Shown here piece after piece: positions 51,523 through 60,015 of a stretch of DNA of 64,000 bases. The notes below the pieces were generated by a model that had not been told where the DNA came from, did not search any database, and saw nothing but the letters and a program-made list of their open reading frames with translations. The first letter of the stretch is position 1, and every line of letters begins with the position of its first letter. Source of the DNA: Armatimonadetes bacterium Uphvl-Ar1. Its GTDB lineage: Bacteria; Armatimonadota; Fimbriimonadia; Fimbriimonadales; Fimbriimonadaceae. Location: assembly GCA_002162075.1 (NCBI GenBank), contig CP021423.1:1116001-1180000 (forward strand), read 5' to 3'. Both the position numbers and the translations under genes were made by a program.

Positions 51523-52020
51523 ATGGAAGAACTCGAAATTGAACAGAGAGCCCCTGTCTTATTGACGGCAGGCGGACACGCTCGGCTCAAAGAAGAGCTC
51601 AAGCATCTCACGGTGAACAAGCGAGCCGAGATTGCCGAGCGCATCCGGGAAAGCAAAGATCACGGGGAATTTAGTGAAGATAATAATGAGCTAGATGAGA
51701 TCAAAATTGAGCAAGGAATGGTCGAGAGCCGCATTTCGGAGCTTAAGTCAATTCTCTCCGGAGCAGAAATTTTTGATCCCAGCCAACTGTCGACCGACGA
51801 AGTTGACCTTGGTCTCTTTGTAACCGTTGAAGACATCAACCGAGACTTCCAGTTTGAAGTCCAAATCGTTGCCAGCATTGAAGCCAACGCCGATATGGAT
51901 ATGATCAGCGAGGAATCACCGATGGGCAACGCCCTCATGAACCTCAAGGTTGGCGAAGTTGCTGAGTTTGAAGCTCCAGCTGGAACACTTCGTTACAAAG
52001 TCATCAAAATTCGCGCTTAA
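51523..52020 (+). CDS. greA: Transcription elongation factor GreA
   Basis: GreA rescues backtracked RNA polymerase by stimulating transcript cleavage. The N-terminal coiled coil holds LTAGGHARLKEELKHLT and the tip acidic residues in GEFSEDNNELDEIK; the C-terminal FKBP-like domain ends with SPMGNALMNLKVGEVAEFEAP. At 165 residues it is normal. It is followed by secE and nusG. Confidence 0.95.
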   Translation: MEELEIEQRAPVLLTAGGHARLKEELKHLTVNKRAEIAERIRESKDHGEFSEDNNELDEIKIEQGMVESRISELKSILSGAEIFDPSQLSTDEVDLGLFVTVEDINRDFQFEVQIVASIEANADMDMISEESPMGNALMNLKVGEVAEFEAPAGTLRYKVIKIRA

Positions 52021-52031
52021 ATTGAAAAGTT

Positions 52032-52060
52032 AACGGGCCTATAACATGCGGGGGCCCGTT
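52032..52060 (+). terminator. Hairpin between greA and secE
   Basis: AACGGGCC (52032-52039) pairs with GGCCCGTT (52053-52060) around a 13-base loop. No T run follows, so it may be a weak terminator, an attenuator or a processing site before secE. Confidence 0.4.
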
Positions 52061-52120
52061 CTCCCAATGGTAAGATCATGCAATCCCCCCTTTTGCGGAA
52101 AAGCTACCGCATTGGAGAAC

Positions 52121-52378
52121 ATGAAAACCATGACCGACAAACCCGAAGGGCAACAGCCGAGATCGAGCGGCAAACTGCCGACCCCACAGGTACGCCGTGG
52201 GCTTGGCAGCTTTTTTAAAGATTTGAAACGCGAAGCCCGTCAAGTCACATGGCCGACTCCCCAAGAGACCACACGACTAACCGGTACGGTGATTGCGGTT
52301 TGCGCCCTCGTTGCCGGATTTCTCTTCATCCTCGGATTCCTTGTTCAAGGTCTCTTCCGAATCTTGGGGGTTCAGTAA
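52121..52378 (+). CDS. secE: Preprotein translocase subunit SecE
   Basis: The protein of 85 residues has the short N-terminal region and the SecE signature (FFKDLKREARQVTWPTPQETTR), then one membrane helix (AVCALVAGFLFILGFLVQGL). The ATG at 52121 or 52130 starts it. In most bacteria secE precedes nusG as here. It is 3 bases from nusG. Confidence 0.95.
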   Translation: MKTMTDKPEGQQPRSSGKLPTPQVRRGLGSFFKDLKREARQVTWPTPQETTRLTGTVIAVCALVAGFLFILGFLVQGLFRILGVQ

Positions 52379-52381
52379 GTA

Positions 52382-52909
52382 ATGGCTCGATCTTGGTATG
52401 CCGTCCACACAATTTCCGGACACGAAAAGAAAGTAAGCGAGCTCCTGCGTCGCCGAGCCGACATGATGAATCTCTGGAACGTTGATGTTTTTGAAATCAT
52501 GATTCCAACGGAAAAGGAACTGGTCAACCGAAACGGCAAGCGAGCCGAGCGCGACCGAAAGGTCTTCCCCGGTTATATCTTGGTCAATATGTATCTCACT
52601 GACGATTCGTTCAAACTCGTCAAAGGCACCTCCGGGGTGACCGGCTTCGTGAGTAGCGGTTCAAAACCCGTTCCGATGGAAGATTATGAAGTTCGCCGAA
52701 TCTTGACGAACCTCGAACAGAGCCAAGAAGTCCCCAAAATCGCGTTCAACAAAACCGACATCGTTCGCGTTGTTGAAGGGCCATTTGCTGACTACACGGG
52801 TCGGATTGAAGAAGTTAATCCAGATCGCGAAAAGGTCAAGGTGATGATTTCAATCTTTGGTCGAGACACCGCTGTTGAACTCGATTTCGCTCACGTTCAA
52901 AAGGAATAG
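52382..52909 (+). CDS. nusG: Transcription antitermination factor NusG
   Basis: NusG increases elongation and links transcription to translation. The NGN domain (WYAVHTISGHEKKVSELLRRR, FPGYILVNMYLTDDSF, GVTGFVSSG) and KOW domain (KTDIVRVVEGPFADYTGRIEE) are complete at 175 residues. The ribosomal genes rplK, rplA, rplJ that normally follow are replaced by a terminator and an opposite-strand gene. Confidence 0.97.
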   Translation: MARSWYAVHTISGHEKKVSELLRRRADMMNLWNVDVFEIMIPTEKELVNRNGKRAERDRKVFPGYILVNMYLTDDSFKLVKGTSGVTGFVSSGSKPVPMEDYEVRRILTNLEQSQEVPKIAFNKTDIVRVVEGPFADYTGRIEEVNPDREKVKVMISIFGRDTAVELDFAHVQKE

Positions 52910-52931
52910 TACAAAGCTCCAGAAGTTCAAA

Positions 52932-52967
52932 AGTGGGCAAAGTCAGCGGCTTTGCCCACTACTTTTT
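52932..52967 (+). terminator. Terminator of the greA-secE-nusG region
   Basis: AGTGGGCAAAG pairs with CTTTGCCCACT (52932-52942 with 52950-52960), then ACTTTTTG. It overlaps the last codons of the convergent gene. Confidence 0.92.
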
Positions 52968-53957
52968 GACAATGACCATCCTGTGATCAGAATGTCGGGT
53001 TTTCCGTGATGAGACCTGCCAATTTCCCATCTTGGAATCATTCATCCCCACAGTCCAGATGCGGTCAATTCGCACAAGCGGGAGGTCGTTGATTGCGGTT
53101 CCGGGCCAACCGAACCCTCTCACTTCCCCACTATCTCGGACGTTCATGAACTGTTTTGATCCCAATTGAGCCGGAGGAGCATTGTAGTCCCCGCCCACAA
53201 GAACATCCACCGGTCCTTCAAATTTAATCAGTTTGCGCTCCTTGTCCACAATTCTTAAGATTTCTTCCGTACGCATCTTTCGCCTTTTCAAAAGCTCTGC
53301 TTGCGAAGTCCAGCATTCTGGAGTCCAATAATCCAGCCGAAAAATGGGTGGGGCGAGTCGTAGCGAAACAATCACCGAATAAGGCGTTCTTACGAGTGTG
53401 AAGTCGGGCTCTCTGATCACTGACACGCTCTCAAATTCGACCAGTTCTTTCTTTATCAAAATCGAAGCATCAATCCCGGCAAACACGTGGTAACCCAATC
53501 GCTCACCGAGCGGTACAAGCTGAGTCGCTGGAGGTGACTCTTGCAAGAGAACGAATTCTGAACCCAAATCAAGAGCCTCTTCAGCCGCTTCTTCAATTCC
53601 TCCTCCACAGTTAAGAGAAACCAAATGCACTTGGCTTTTCGGACTCTGATCGAACAAAGTACGCATGAGAATGTATGGCTCTTCAGCGACTATTAAAACG
53701 TTCAGCAAAGTCAACCCGAGAGCTACCTGTAAATTCTTAAACCACTTCTTAAGCGGATAACTAATGGACAAAATCCAACCCAAGACACACCAACTCCATA
53801 CAGGAAAAATCGTGACTGCCGCCATCAAATCCGGAGAAAAAGCAAACACAAAGAACAAAATCAAATAGTAAAACGAGATAATGCCTCGTTGGACGTCCCG
53901 CTTCCGATGACTGTCTACTGACGAGGATTCATCGCGTCTTTGATCGCGCATCCGCAT
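52959..53957 (-). CDS. Membrane-anchored endonuclease/exonuclease/phosphatase-fold protein
   Basis: Two or three hydrophobic segments near the N-terminus (YYLILFFVFAFSPDLMAAVT, SWCVLGWILSI, VALGLTLLNVLIVA) precede an EEP-fold domain with SLNCGG, FVLLQESP, VLVGGDYNAPP, RIDRIW and TRHSDHRMV, the metal and catalytic His-Asp sites. The substrate (nucleic acid, phospholipid or phosphoinositide) is not known. It overlaps the FeoB-associated gene by 43 bases. The first ATG 53957 is used. Confidence 0.8.
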   Translation of the reverse strand: MRMRDQRRDESSSVDSHRKRDVQRGIISFYYLILFFVFAFSPDLMAAVTIFPVWSWCVLGWILSISYPLKKWFKNLQVALGLTLLNVLIVAEEPYILMRTLFDQSPKSQVHLVSLNCGGGIEEAAEEALDLGSEFVLLQESPPATQLVPLGERLGYHVFAGIDASILIKKELVEFESVSVIREPDFTLVRTPYSVIVSLRLAPPIFRLDYWTPECWTSQAELLKRRKMRTEEILRIVDKERKLIKFEGPVDVLVGGDYNAPPAQLGSKQFMNVRDSGEVRGFGWPGTAINDLPLVRIDRIWTVGMNDSKMGNWQVSSRKTRHSDHRMVIVKK

Positions 53958-54079
53958 GAATCTCCGCAGCTCTTACAGCTTCCCTTTTCACCGCGACTCG
54001 CCATCACAACTCGCCGAATTAAGAACCCTGCTGAGGCCCCGACGATCAGCCCTACTGTAATGATCTCTGGCCAACTCAT
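53915..54079 (-). CDS. FeoB-associated Cys-rich small membrane protein
   Basis: A 54-residue protein with one membrane helix (ITVGLIVGASAGFLIRRVV) and a Cys-rich tail (GSCKSCGDSCGCAIKD). FeoB-associated proteins of this form, possibly iron-binding adaptors, follow feoB in many bacteria. Its ATG 54079 overlaps the feoB stop (ATGA). It ends inside the EEP gene's first 43 bases, an unusual overlap. Confidence 0.8.
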   Translation of the reverse strand: MSWPEIITVGLIVGASAGFLIRRVVMASRGEKGSCKSCGDSCGCAIKDAMNPRQ

Positions 54080-56268
54080 CCGCCTAACATCCTCCCAACT
54101 TGCTGAATTGCCACACTCAAGATATACGCCAATGCGGTCATATATCCAAATGCGAACCAGGCCCATTTCCAGCTATTTGTCTCACGTTTGATCGCCGCCA
54201 AAGTAGCCATACATTGACAACAGAGAGCAAAGAACACCATCAGGCTCACGGCTGTCCACGGTGTCATGAGCGGCCTTCCATCCGGCCATGTTGCTGAGTT
54301 GATTGAATCTTTGAGGCTGGCTGACTCCTCATCAACGTCGCCACCGGTTCCAAAGAGAATTCCCATCGCCGGAACAACAACTTCTCGTGCTGGAAACGCC
54401 GCCAAAATTGCCGTTGTCAGCCGCCAGTCGAACCCTGCCGGAACAAAGACTGGCTCAATTGCCCTGCCGAATCGGCCCAAGATTGAATCCTCCCGTTGCC
54501 GTAACTCTGCATATTGGTCAAAGCCAGAATCCTCTGCGACAACTTTCCCTTGAGAAACCCACTCCTTCTCATAAGCTGCAGTGTCTCCTCGGGGGAAATA
54601 GAGCAATGCCCAAATGAGAACGGTCATTGCAAAAATAATCGTCCCGGCTGTCACCAAGAACACCTTAGCGCGAGAAAAAACCGTCAGGACAACATCTTTC
54701 CAGCGTGGCCACTGGTACTTGGGCAACTCCATCATGAAGGGGAGTCGCTTGCCTTTGAACCACCCTTTGTTCAAAATCAAAACAATGGGAATCGCGACCG
54801 CTAAGCCGATGAAGTGCATGAAGAACAAGCTAAGACCCGCCCAAACCGCACCAAACCGAGGCTCGATCACCGCTCCAATCAACAAAACGTAAACTGGCAG
54901 ACGGGCAGAGCAGCTCATCAACGGTGCGACCAGAATAGTCATCATTCGACTTCGCTGATCCGGCATGACGCGGGCGGCCATGATCCCCGGAATAGCACAG
55001 GCAAAACTGCTTAATAACGGAATAAATGCCCGCCCATTCAATCCACACCAACCGAGCAGCCGATCCATCAAGAATGCCGCCCGGGCCATGTATCCAGTGC
55101 CCTCAAGTACCGATATAAAGAAGAACAATATCATGATCTGAGGCAAAAAGATCACGACGCTTCCAATTCCCTCGATGATCCCGTCGACAACGAGACTTTG
55201 CAAAACCGGGGTGCCCTCCAGCCATCCTCCTACGACCCCTGCGACGGCCGATTTACCCGCATCAATTAAGTCCATGAAGGGAGCCGCAAAGGTGTAGATC
55301 GATTGAAAAACGGCATACATGATCCCTAAGAAAATAACGAGTCCAAAAACGCGATGGGTCAGCAACGCATCAACCATCTCCGTCTTTGTTCGACCCCTGG
55401 GAACAGTCGGTAAAACGTAGCTCTCGGATTTGACTCGGCTCGCCCATGCATAACGACTCTGAGCATCGACCGTTCTGGCCTGAACATTTGCCCCAAAAAT
55501 GAGTTTGCGTTCTTCTTCAACCACCGCCCATAGCTCAGGAATCTCTCGGAATCGATCACCTGTCGAACAATTCTCATCCATGAGAACGCACCGGGCCTCT
55601 GTTGGCTTGAGGTCAATGCCCTTGCGGTTCATCTGCTCAACAACTCGCGCTGCCGCATCAGTGACGATTTTCGGGAAACCGAGATCAAGCTCTAGCTCGC
55701 GGGGATCAGCAAGTGCCCTTCCCATAGCATCACGGAGCTCTTTCAGACCTTCGTTCTTGTGTGAGACGACGGGAATCACCTCACAACCAAGGTGGTTACT
55801 CAGAACCGCAAGATCAATTTCCCCCTTTTCTCGATGAACAACGTCGGTCAGCGTCAATGCAACGACGACATTGAGGTTTGTTTCCGCAAGTTGACTAAAC
55901 AGAAAAAGATTTCTTTCAAGATTGGAAGCGTCCATCACATAGACGACCAAATCGGGCGAGGTGCTTTCATCGAGTAGTGCCTCGACCGCTACTTCCTCGT
56001 CGGTTGAAATTGCCGCAAGTGAATACAAACCCGGAACATCTACAATTTCTGCAAGTTTCCCCTCAATTTCCACCTGCCCAGAAACTTTTTCAACCGTCAC
56101 TCCGGGGTAGTTGCCGACTTTTTGCCGCGCTCCAGTCAGGGCGTTGAATAAGCTGGTTTTCCCTGCATTGGGGTTCCCAACTAACGCGATCAGGGGCTGA
56201 GTACGGCCAGCTGAAGCAACAACTACCGAATCAATCAAGCTCGACAAGGCGGAGGCACTCCACTTCAC
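54076..56268 (-). CDS. feoB: Ferrous iron transporter FeoB
   Basis: FeoB imports Fe(II) with a cytoplasmic GTPase domain. G1 is VGNPNAGKTSLFNAL (residues about 30-44), G2/G3 are NYPGVTVEK and DVPGLYSL. The membrane domain has the Gate motifs (FACAIPGIMAARVMPD, SCSARLPVYVLLIGA) and several helices. The frame opens at GTG 56268, giving 730 residues; TTG at 56238 is closer to the feoA stop and could be the true start. It forms feoA-feoB-small protein. Confidence 0.94.
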   Translation of the reverse strand: MKWSASALSSLIDSVVVASAGRTQPLIALVGNPNAGKTSLFNALTGARQKVGNYPGVTVEKVSGQVEIEGKLAEIVDVPGLYSLAAISTDEEVAVEALLDESTSPDLVVYVMDASNLERNLFLFSQLAETNLNVVVALTLTDVVHREKGEIDLAVLSNHLGCEVIPVVSHKNEGLKELRDAMGRALADPRELELDLGFPKIVTDAAARVVEQMNRKGIDLKPTEARCVLMDENCSTGDRFREIPELWAVVEEERKLIFGANVQARTVDAQSRYAWASRVKSESYVLPTVPRGRTKTEMVDALLTHRVFGLVIFLGIMYAVFQSIYTFAAPFMDLIDAGKSAVAGVVGGWLEGTPVLQSLVVDGIIEGIGSVVIFLPQIMILFFFISVLEGTGYMARAAFLMDRLLGWCGLNGRAFIPLLSSFACAIPGIMAARVMPDQRSRMMTILVAPLMSCSARLPVYVLLIGAVIEPRFGAVWAGLSLFFMHFIGLAVAIPIVLILNKGWFKGKRLPFMMELPKYQWPRWKDVVLTVFSRAKVFLVTAGTIIFAMTVLIWALLYFPRGDTAAYEKEWVSQGKVVAEDSGFDQYAELRQREDSILGRFGRAIEPVFVPAGFDWRLTTAILAAFPAREVVVPAMGILFGTGGDVDEESASLKDSINSATWPDGRPLMTPWTAVSLMVFFALCCQCMATLAAIKRETNSWKWAWFAFGYMTALAYILSVAIQQVGRMLGG

Positions 56269-56473
56269 TTTGGCGGACGCACAGTCGATAACCGCGCAAT
56301 TCTAATTCCATTGGGTCACCGAGCGGGGCAATTTTGGTCACTTTGAATTCGGTGCCCGGAATCAAACCCAACTCAAGCAAACGCGTGTGTAGCGCTTCTT
56401 CGTCGCCGACCGATTCAATCCGCGCCCGCATTCCGCGTCGAAGGTCTTTCGCAGAAATCACACGCTCCGCCAT
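56231..56473 (-). CDS. feoA: Ferrous iron transport protein FeoA
   Basis: FeoA is a small SH3-like cytoplasmic protein needed for FeoB activity. The 80-residue frame from ATG 56473 carries RLLELGLIPGTEFKVTKIAPLGDP and ELRGYRLCVRQSEV, as in the family. GTG 56482 is an alternative start. Up to 38 bases overlap the feoB reading frame. TAAGAT 15 bases upstream is a possible -10. Confidence 0.93.
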   Translation of the reverse strand: MAERVISAKDLRRGMRARIESVGDEEALHTRLLELGLIPGTEFKVTKIAPLGDPMELELRGYRLCVRQSEVECLRLVELD

Positions 56474-56530
56474 TTCAATCACCCGTTAATCTTACATTAA
56501 AAGTAAAGATTGAATCGGGCCGCATACCCA

Positions 56531-57265
56531 TCATTTTTTGATCAAATCGAGATTGTAGAGTTCGGATCGGATCGCTTCCTTATCATCCACCTTGACCTTG
56601 ACTTCATAGGCAATCTCGTAATCCACTTCTCTGCCCAGCCCATCAATCGTCCGCTCATAACTTTTGAAATAGCGAATATCCCCCGCAGCATTGATGAAAA
56701 AAGCACCTTTCATTGAAGCCTTGAGATTCACGTTCGGACGAACACGGCACAAAATGACGCTTACCATCTCCCCGTTGTACTCTCGCGTTCCTCCATCTTC
56801 GTAATTGGAAAGGAGTTGATTGACCGTTTGGAGGTCAGCGGGACGGCCCATGATCATGTCCAGTGGGATTGAGCGATCCGGGATCAACGCCGTGATGATT
56901 GAATAAAGAGAGCGAACGTCGAGCAACTCACCATTCCGCTGACGAATCGGTTCATAAACGTAGTTTTTTCGATCACTCGCTTCGGGTGCTGTGTAGGCAA
57001 AAAATTCACCATCTGAGATCATCCGGATATCTCGCGCCTGTCCAGACACCAACTTCTGATTGAGATAGAGCTTATTCGGAGTAGAAAACTGGAGATCGGT
57101 AAGTATCTTTGACTTCGGAGTACCGTCCAGCGAAATCGTCATTGCGATCGACCCAGAAACATTCGCCGCATAAAAGTAGCGGCTGATTGCTTCCGAGAGT
57201 TTGCCTTGTGGGCTCTGCGCGGGCGTACCACTCAGGGCGATGACCAATGCAACCGTAGTTATCAT
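56531..57265 (-). CDS. Exported LolA-like or DUF2092-like beta protein, unknown
   Basis: ATG 57265 gives 244 residues with a short signal (MITTVALVIALSGTPAQ) and a beta-rich region (SISLDGTPKSKILTDLQF, PNKLYLNQKLV, MGRPADLQTVNQLLSNYEDG) consistent with outer-membrane lipoprotein-sorting or DUF2092 folds, though I cannot be sure. Its ATG overlaps the stop of the adenosyltransferase gene by 4 bases, so expression is coupled. Confidence 0.6.
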   Translation of the reverse strand: MITTVALVIALSGTPAQSPQGKLSEAISRYFYAANVSGSIAMTISLDGTPKSKILTDLQFSTPNKLYLNQKLVSGQARDIRMISDGEFFAYTAPEASDRKNYVYEPIRQRNGELLDVRSLYSIITALIPDRSIPLDMIMGRPADLQTVNQLLSNYEDGGTREYNGEMVSVILCRVRPNVNLKASMKGAFFINAAGDIRYFKSYERTIDGLGREVDYEIAYEVKVKVDDKEAIRSELYNLDLIKK

Positions 57266-57798
57266 GACTTTCTCCAAATTGTTTCGGGGGTTCCAGTGCG
57301 GGCATTCTCTAGGCGAGCCATCGTGAACAGCCAATCCGCAAGTCGGTTCAAGAATTGTACACCTTCTGGCCTCAAACTAGAATCCTCGGCGACGGCGACC
57401 ATGGAGCGCTCTGCCCGGCGACAAACCGCCCGGGCGATATGTAATGTACTTGCGGGCGGAGTCCCTCCCGGTAACACGAAATTCATCAAAACCGGAAGTT
57501 CCTCGTCTGCGGCATCAATTTCTTGCTCAAGTTTGAGGATTTCGTCCGCTGCCGATTCCATGATAAACCGTTTATCTTCGGACAAACTTGCGACTTCGGC
57601 TCCCAGATCAAAAAGACGGGATTGAATTTCGAGCAAACGTTCACTCAACACTGCTCTATGGGCAATTGCAAGGCCAATCGTTGCGTTCAGTTCGTCCAGA
57701 TCACCGAGTGTATGAATCACCAGATCGTCTTTTGACACCCGATCCCCGCCGAGCAACCCGGTCGAACCATCATCCCCAGTCTTGGTATAAATCTTCAT
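57262..57798 (-). CDS. pduO: Cob(I)alamin adenosyltransferase (PduO type)
   Basis: The enzyme transfers the adenosyl group from ATP to cob(I)alamin. Signatures KIYTKTGDDGSTGLLGGDRVSKDD at the start, VLPGGTPPASTLHIARAVCRRAER near the end and LNRLADWLF are all present. The protein is 178 residues. Gene order tagA-pduO-unknown is coupled through 4-base overlaps. Confidence 0.94.
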   Translation of the reverse strand: MKIYTKTGDDGSTGLLGGDRVSKDDLVIHTLGDLDELNATIGLAIAHRAVLSERLLEIQSRLFDLGAEVASLSEDKRFIMESAADEILKLEQEIDAADEELPVLMNFVLPGGTPPASTLHIARAVCRRAERSMVAVAEDSSLRPEGVQFLNRLADWLFTMARLENARTGTPETIWRKS

Positions 57799-58546
57799 TT
57801 CTTCTTCTCCGCTTGCTTGACCAGTCGTACAAAGACCGGCAGCGTTTTTGCCTTACTAAATTTCTTCGGATTCAGCAATGTTCGCCACAACCACTCTATT
57901 TTCAATTTCTGAATGATCACGGGTGCCCGCTTAACCTTGCCACTCATCACATCAAGCGTTCCGCCTACACCCATCGCAATTCCGAATTGCATATGCTTTC
58001 GTGCTTCGTCAATAAATTTCTCTTGGCGCGGAATTCCCATTGCAACTAAGAGGATGTCTGGCTTTATCTCCGCCAACTGTTTCGCCACGAATTCATTTTC
58101 CGACTCTGGAAAGTGTCCATGCTGCGCGCCGATGATGTTACATCCGGGATACTTGATCATCATTCGCTCTCGAGCGGCTTCCGCAACACCCGGTGCGGCC
58201 CCGAGCAAATAAACGGAATACCCCTTAGCCGCGCTCAATGCCAGCAACCGATCTGCCAGATCAACCCCGCTCACTCTTTCGGTGGTAACGTCTTGCCTCC
58301 GCAAAGCCCAAATCACTCCATTACTGTCCGCCGTCACCCAACTCGCTTCTTGGTAAATTCGCATCAGCGCGGCATCTTCCTGCGCTATCACAATCCCGAA
58401 GCATCCGCCGTAGCGACCAAATGCGAACCTCCAGATTGGATAAGGTGCTCCACCTGAACGACTGAATCTTCGAGCGATGCAACACAAACAGGTACCCCCA
58501 AAATTTCCCGTTGATCCCCCAATTTTGAAATCGCGCTTGCCACCAT
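57795..58546 (-). pseudogene. tagA: WecG/TagA/CpsF glycosyltransferase, frameshifted
   Basis: These enzymes add N-acetylmannosamine-type sugars to lipid carriers. The N-terminal half (SKLGDQREILGVPVCVAS, SGGSHLVATADASG) and the C-terminal half (IVIAQEDAALMRIYQEASWV, TADSNGVIWALRR, VYLLGAAPGVAEAARERM, DILLVAMGIPRQEKF) are in different frames. One missing G in the run at 58395-58397 joins them into one normal protein of about 250 residues. ATG 58546 follows GAGAG. Likely an intact gene with a base error. Confidence 0.8.
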
Positions 58547-58628
58547 CACTCTCTCTGCCAATAATAGACGCAACAGCCCGGGCAATGATGCCATTCCTGG
58601 GCGGAATTGCGTAGAATGGAGACGAACT

Positions 58629-59414
58629 ATGGCAACTGCGGTCGCGCCGAAGACAATCCGATTTGAAATCAAACGTCAGGACAACAACTCCGCCAAGGCG
58701 TTTTGGCACACATTCGAGACTCCTTACAAGGAAGACATGAATGTGATCTCCACGCTCATGGAGATTCGGAAAAATCCCGTCACCACTGATGGGCAGGCCG
58801 TCGAGCCCGTCGCATGGGAAGCCGCCTGCCTTGAGGAAGTCTGCGGAACTTGCACCATGTATGTTAATGGGCACATTCGGCAAGCCTGTACGGCATTGAT
58901 TGACGAAATCGCCGAACAACGAGGCGATGTTATGTACGTCAAGCTCGAACCGATGAGCAAGTTCCCAATCATCCGCGACCTCATCGTAGACCGTAGCAAA
59001 ATGTTTGAGAATCTGATCAAAGTCAAAGCATGGGTACCAATTGATGGTTCCTATGACCTCGGAATGGCTCAACCGCAAGATGACCATGTCCGAAAACTCC
59101 GATACGACCTCAGTCGGTGCATGACCTGTGGATGCTGTGTCGAAGCCTGCCCTCAAGTCAATGAGCGTACAGAGTTTGTCGGGCCAGCGGCGATTGCCCA
59201 GGCTCTCCTCTTTAACCTCCACCCTGTTGGAAAGACCTTTGAAAATGACCGACTTGACTTCCTCACCACCGAAGAAGGAATTACGAATTGCGGTAACGCC
59301 CAAAACTGCGTCAAGGTTTGCCCCAACGAAGTGCCGTTGACACTCGCAATTGCGGAGATGAATCGCCAAACCACGGTTTACAAAATCAAAAAATTCCTCG
59401 GAATGACGCGATAA
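58629..59414 (+). CDS. sdhB: Succinate dehydrogenase/fumarate reductase iron-sulfur subunit
   Basis: SdhB carries electrons through three Fe-S clusters. The [2Fe-2S] ligands lie in CLEEVCGTCTMYVNG...C, and the C-terminal ferredoxin region has CMTCGCCVEACPQVN and NCGNAQNCVKVCPNE. Length 261 is typical. TAGAAT is 11 bases before the ATG, with GGAGA between. The flavoprotein subunit SdhA is not in this window. Confidence 0.93.
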   Translation: MATAVAPKTIRFEIKRQDNNSAKAFWHTFETPYKEDMNVISTLMEIRKNPVTTDGQAVEPVAWEAACLEEVCGTCTMYVNGHIRQACTALIDEIAEQRGDVMYVKLEPMSKFPIIRDLIVDRSKMFENLIKVKAWVPIDGSYDLGMAQPQDDHVRKLRYDLSRCMTCGCCVEACPQVNERTEFVGPAAIAQALLFNLHPVGKTFENDRLDFLTTEEGITNCGNAQNCVKVCPNEVPLTLAIAEMNRQTTVYKIKKFLGMTR

Positions 59415-59430
59415 TCGTTACAATCAACAC

Positions 59431-59465
59431 ATGCCCGAACCTCCAATGCGAGTTTCGGGCATTTT
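59431..59465 (+). terminator. Terminator after sdhB
   Basis: ATGCCCGAA (59431-59439) pairs with TTCGGGCAT (59454-59462), followed by TTT. Confidence 0.7.
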
Positions 59466-59502
59466 CATTCGTCTAGGAAAGTAGAATCGGAAGACCAACG
59501 CT

Positions 59503-60012
59503 ATGCTGAACTTGATTGCCCTCCTCGCCATCTCGCCCAACCAAGCGGAAGCCCCTGAAATATCTGTAAAGCTTGATCAAACAACGGGTGTCGCAGGTGG
59601 CCCGGTTCGTGGTACTGCAACGATCACTTTTGCCCCCGGCCTCCATGGATACCAAAATCCACCCAGTCAGGATTACCAAATTCCGGTCGCCGTGAGCGTT
59701 GGCGAAGAGACTTTCCGGCCAGTCAAAATTAAGTATCCCGTCGGTGAAGAACATAAAGTTGGGGGTGAAAATGAGGCCTCTCGGACCTATTCTGGAACTG
59801 TTTCCATACCTTTTGTATTAAAGTCCCCGTCAAAGCCGGGCAAACACACCATTTCGGTCAAAGTCCGCTACCAGCAGTGCACCGACTCAATGTGCTTTGC
59901 TCCCAAAACTACAACTCAAGCCGTCGAATTCACGACCAAAGCCGCTCCTAAAGGATGGACGATCGTGAGCGGTGCGGCTAACTGGGCAAAAGCATTGTCC
60001 GAACTCAAATAG
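59503..60012 (+). CDS. DsbD alpha-domain-like secreted protein
   Basis: The 169-residue protein has a short signal and an immunoglobulin-like DsbD N-terminal domain: FAPGLHGYQNPPSQDYQIPV and VRYQQCTDSMCFAPKT with the redox Cys pair. It lacks the membrane and thioredoxin domains. It lies 3 bases before a full DsbD-like gene that has its own alpha domain, so it may be an extra reductant acceptor in the periplasm. Confidence 0.83.
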   Translation: MLNLIALLAISPNQAEAPEISVKLDQTTGVAGGPVRGTATITFAPGLHGYQNPPSQDYQIPVAVSVGEETFRPVKIKYPVGEEHKVGGENEASRTYSGTVSIPFVLKSPSKPGKHTISVKVRYQQCTDSMCFAPKTTTQAVEFTTKAAPKGWTIVSGAANWAKALSELK

Positions 60013-60015
60013 ACC

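Noticed and set aside
52032-52120. tRNA-Trp or rpmG before secE
   Set aside because: These often precede secE, but no cloverleaf and no L33-like frame is present in the 100-base gap.
58629-59369. Minus-strand open frame that continues the tagA C-terminus for 270 residues antisense to sdhB
   Set aside because: The antisense part has no recognisable protein features and lies fully opposite the well-conserved sdhB. The real N-terminus of TagA is in another frame at 58546-58395.
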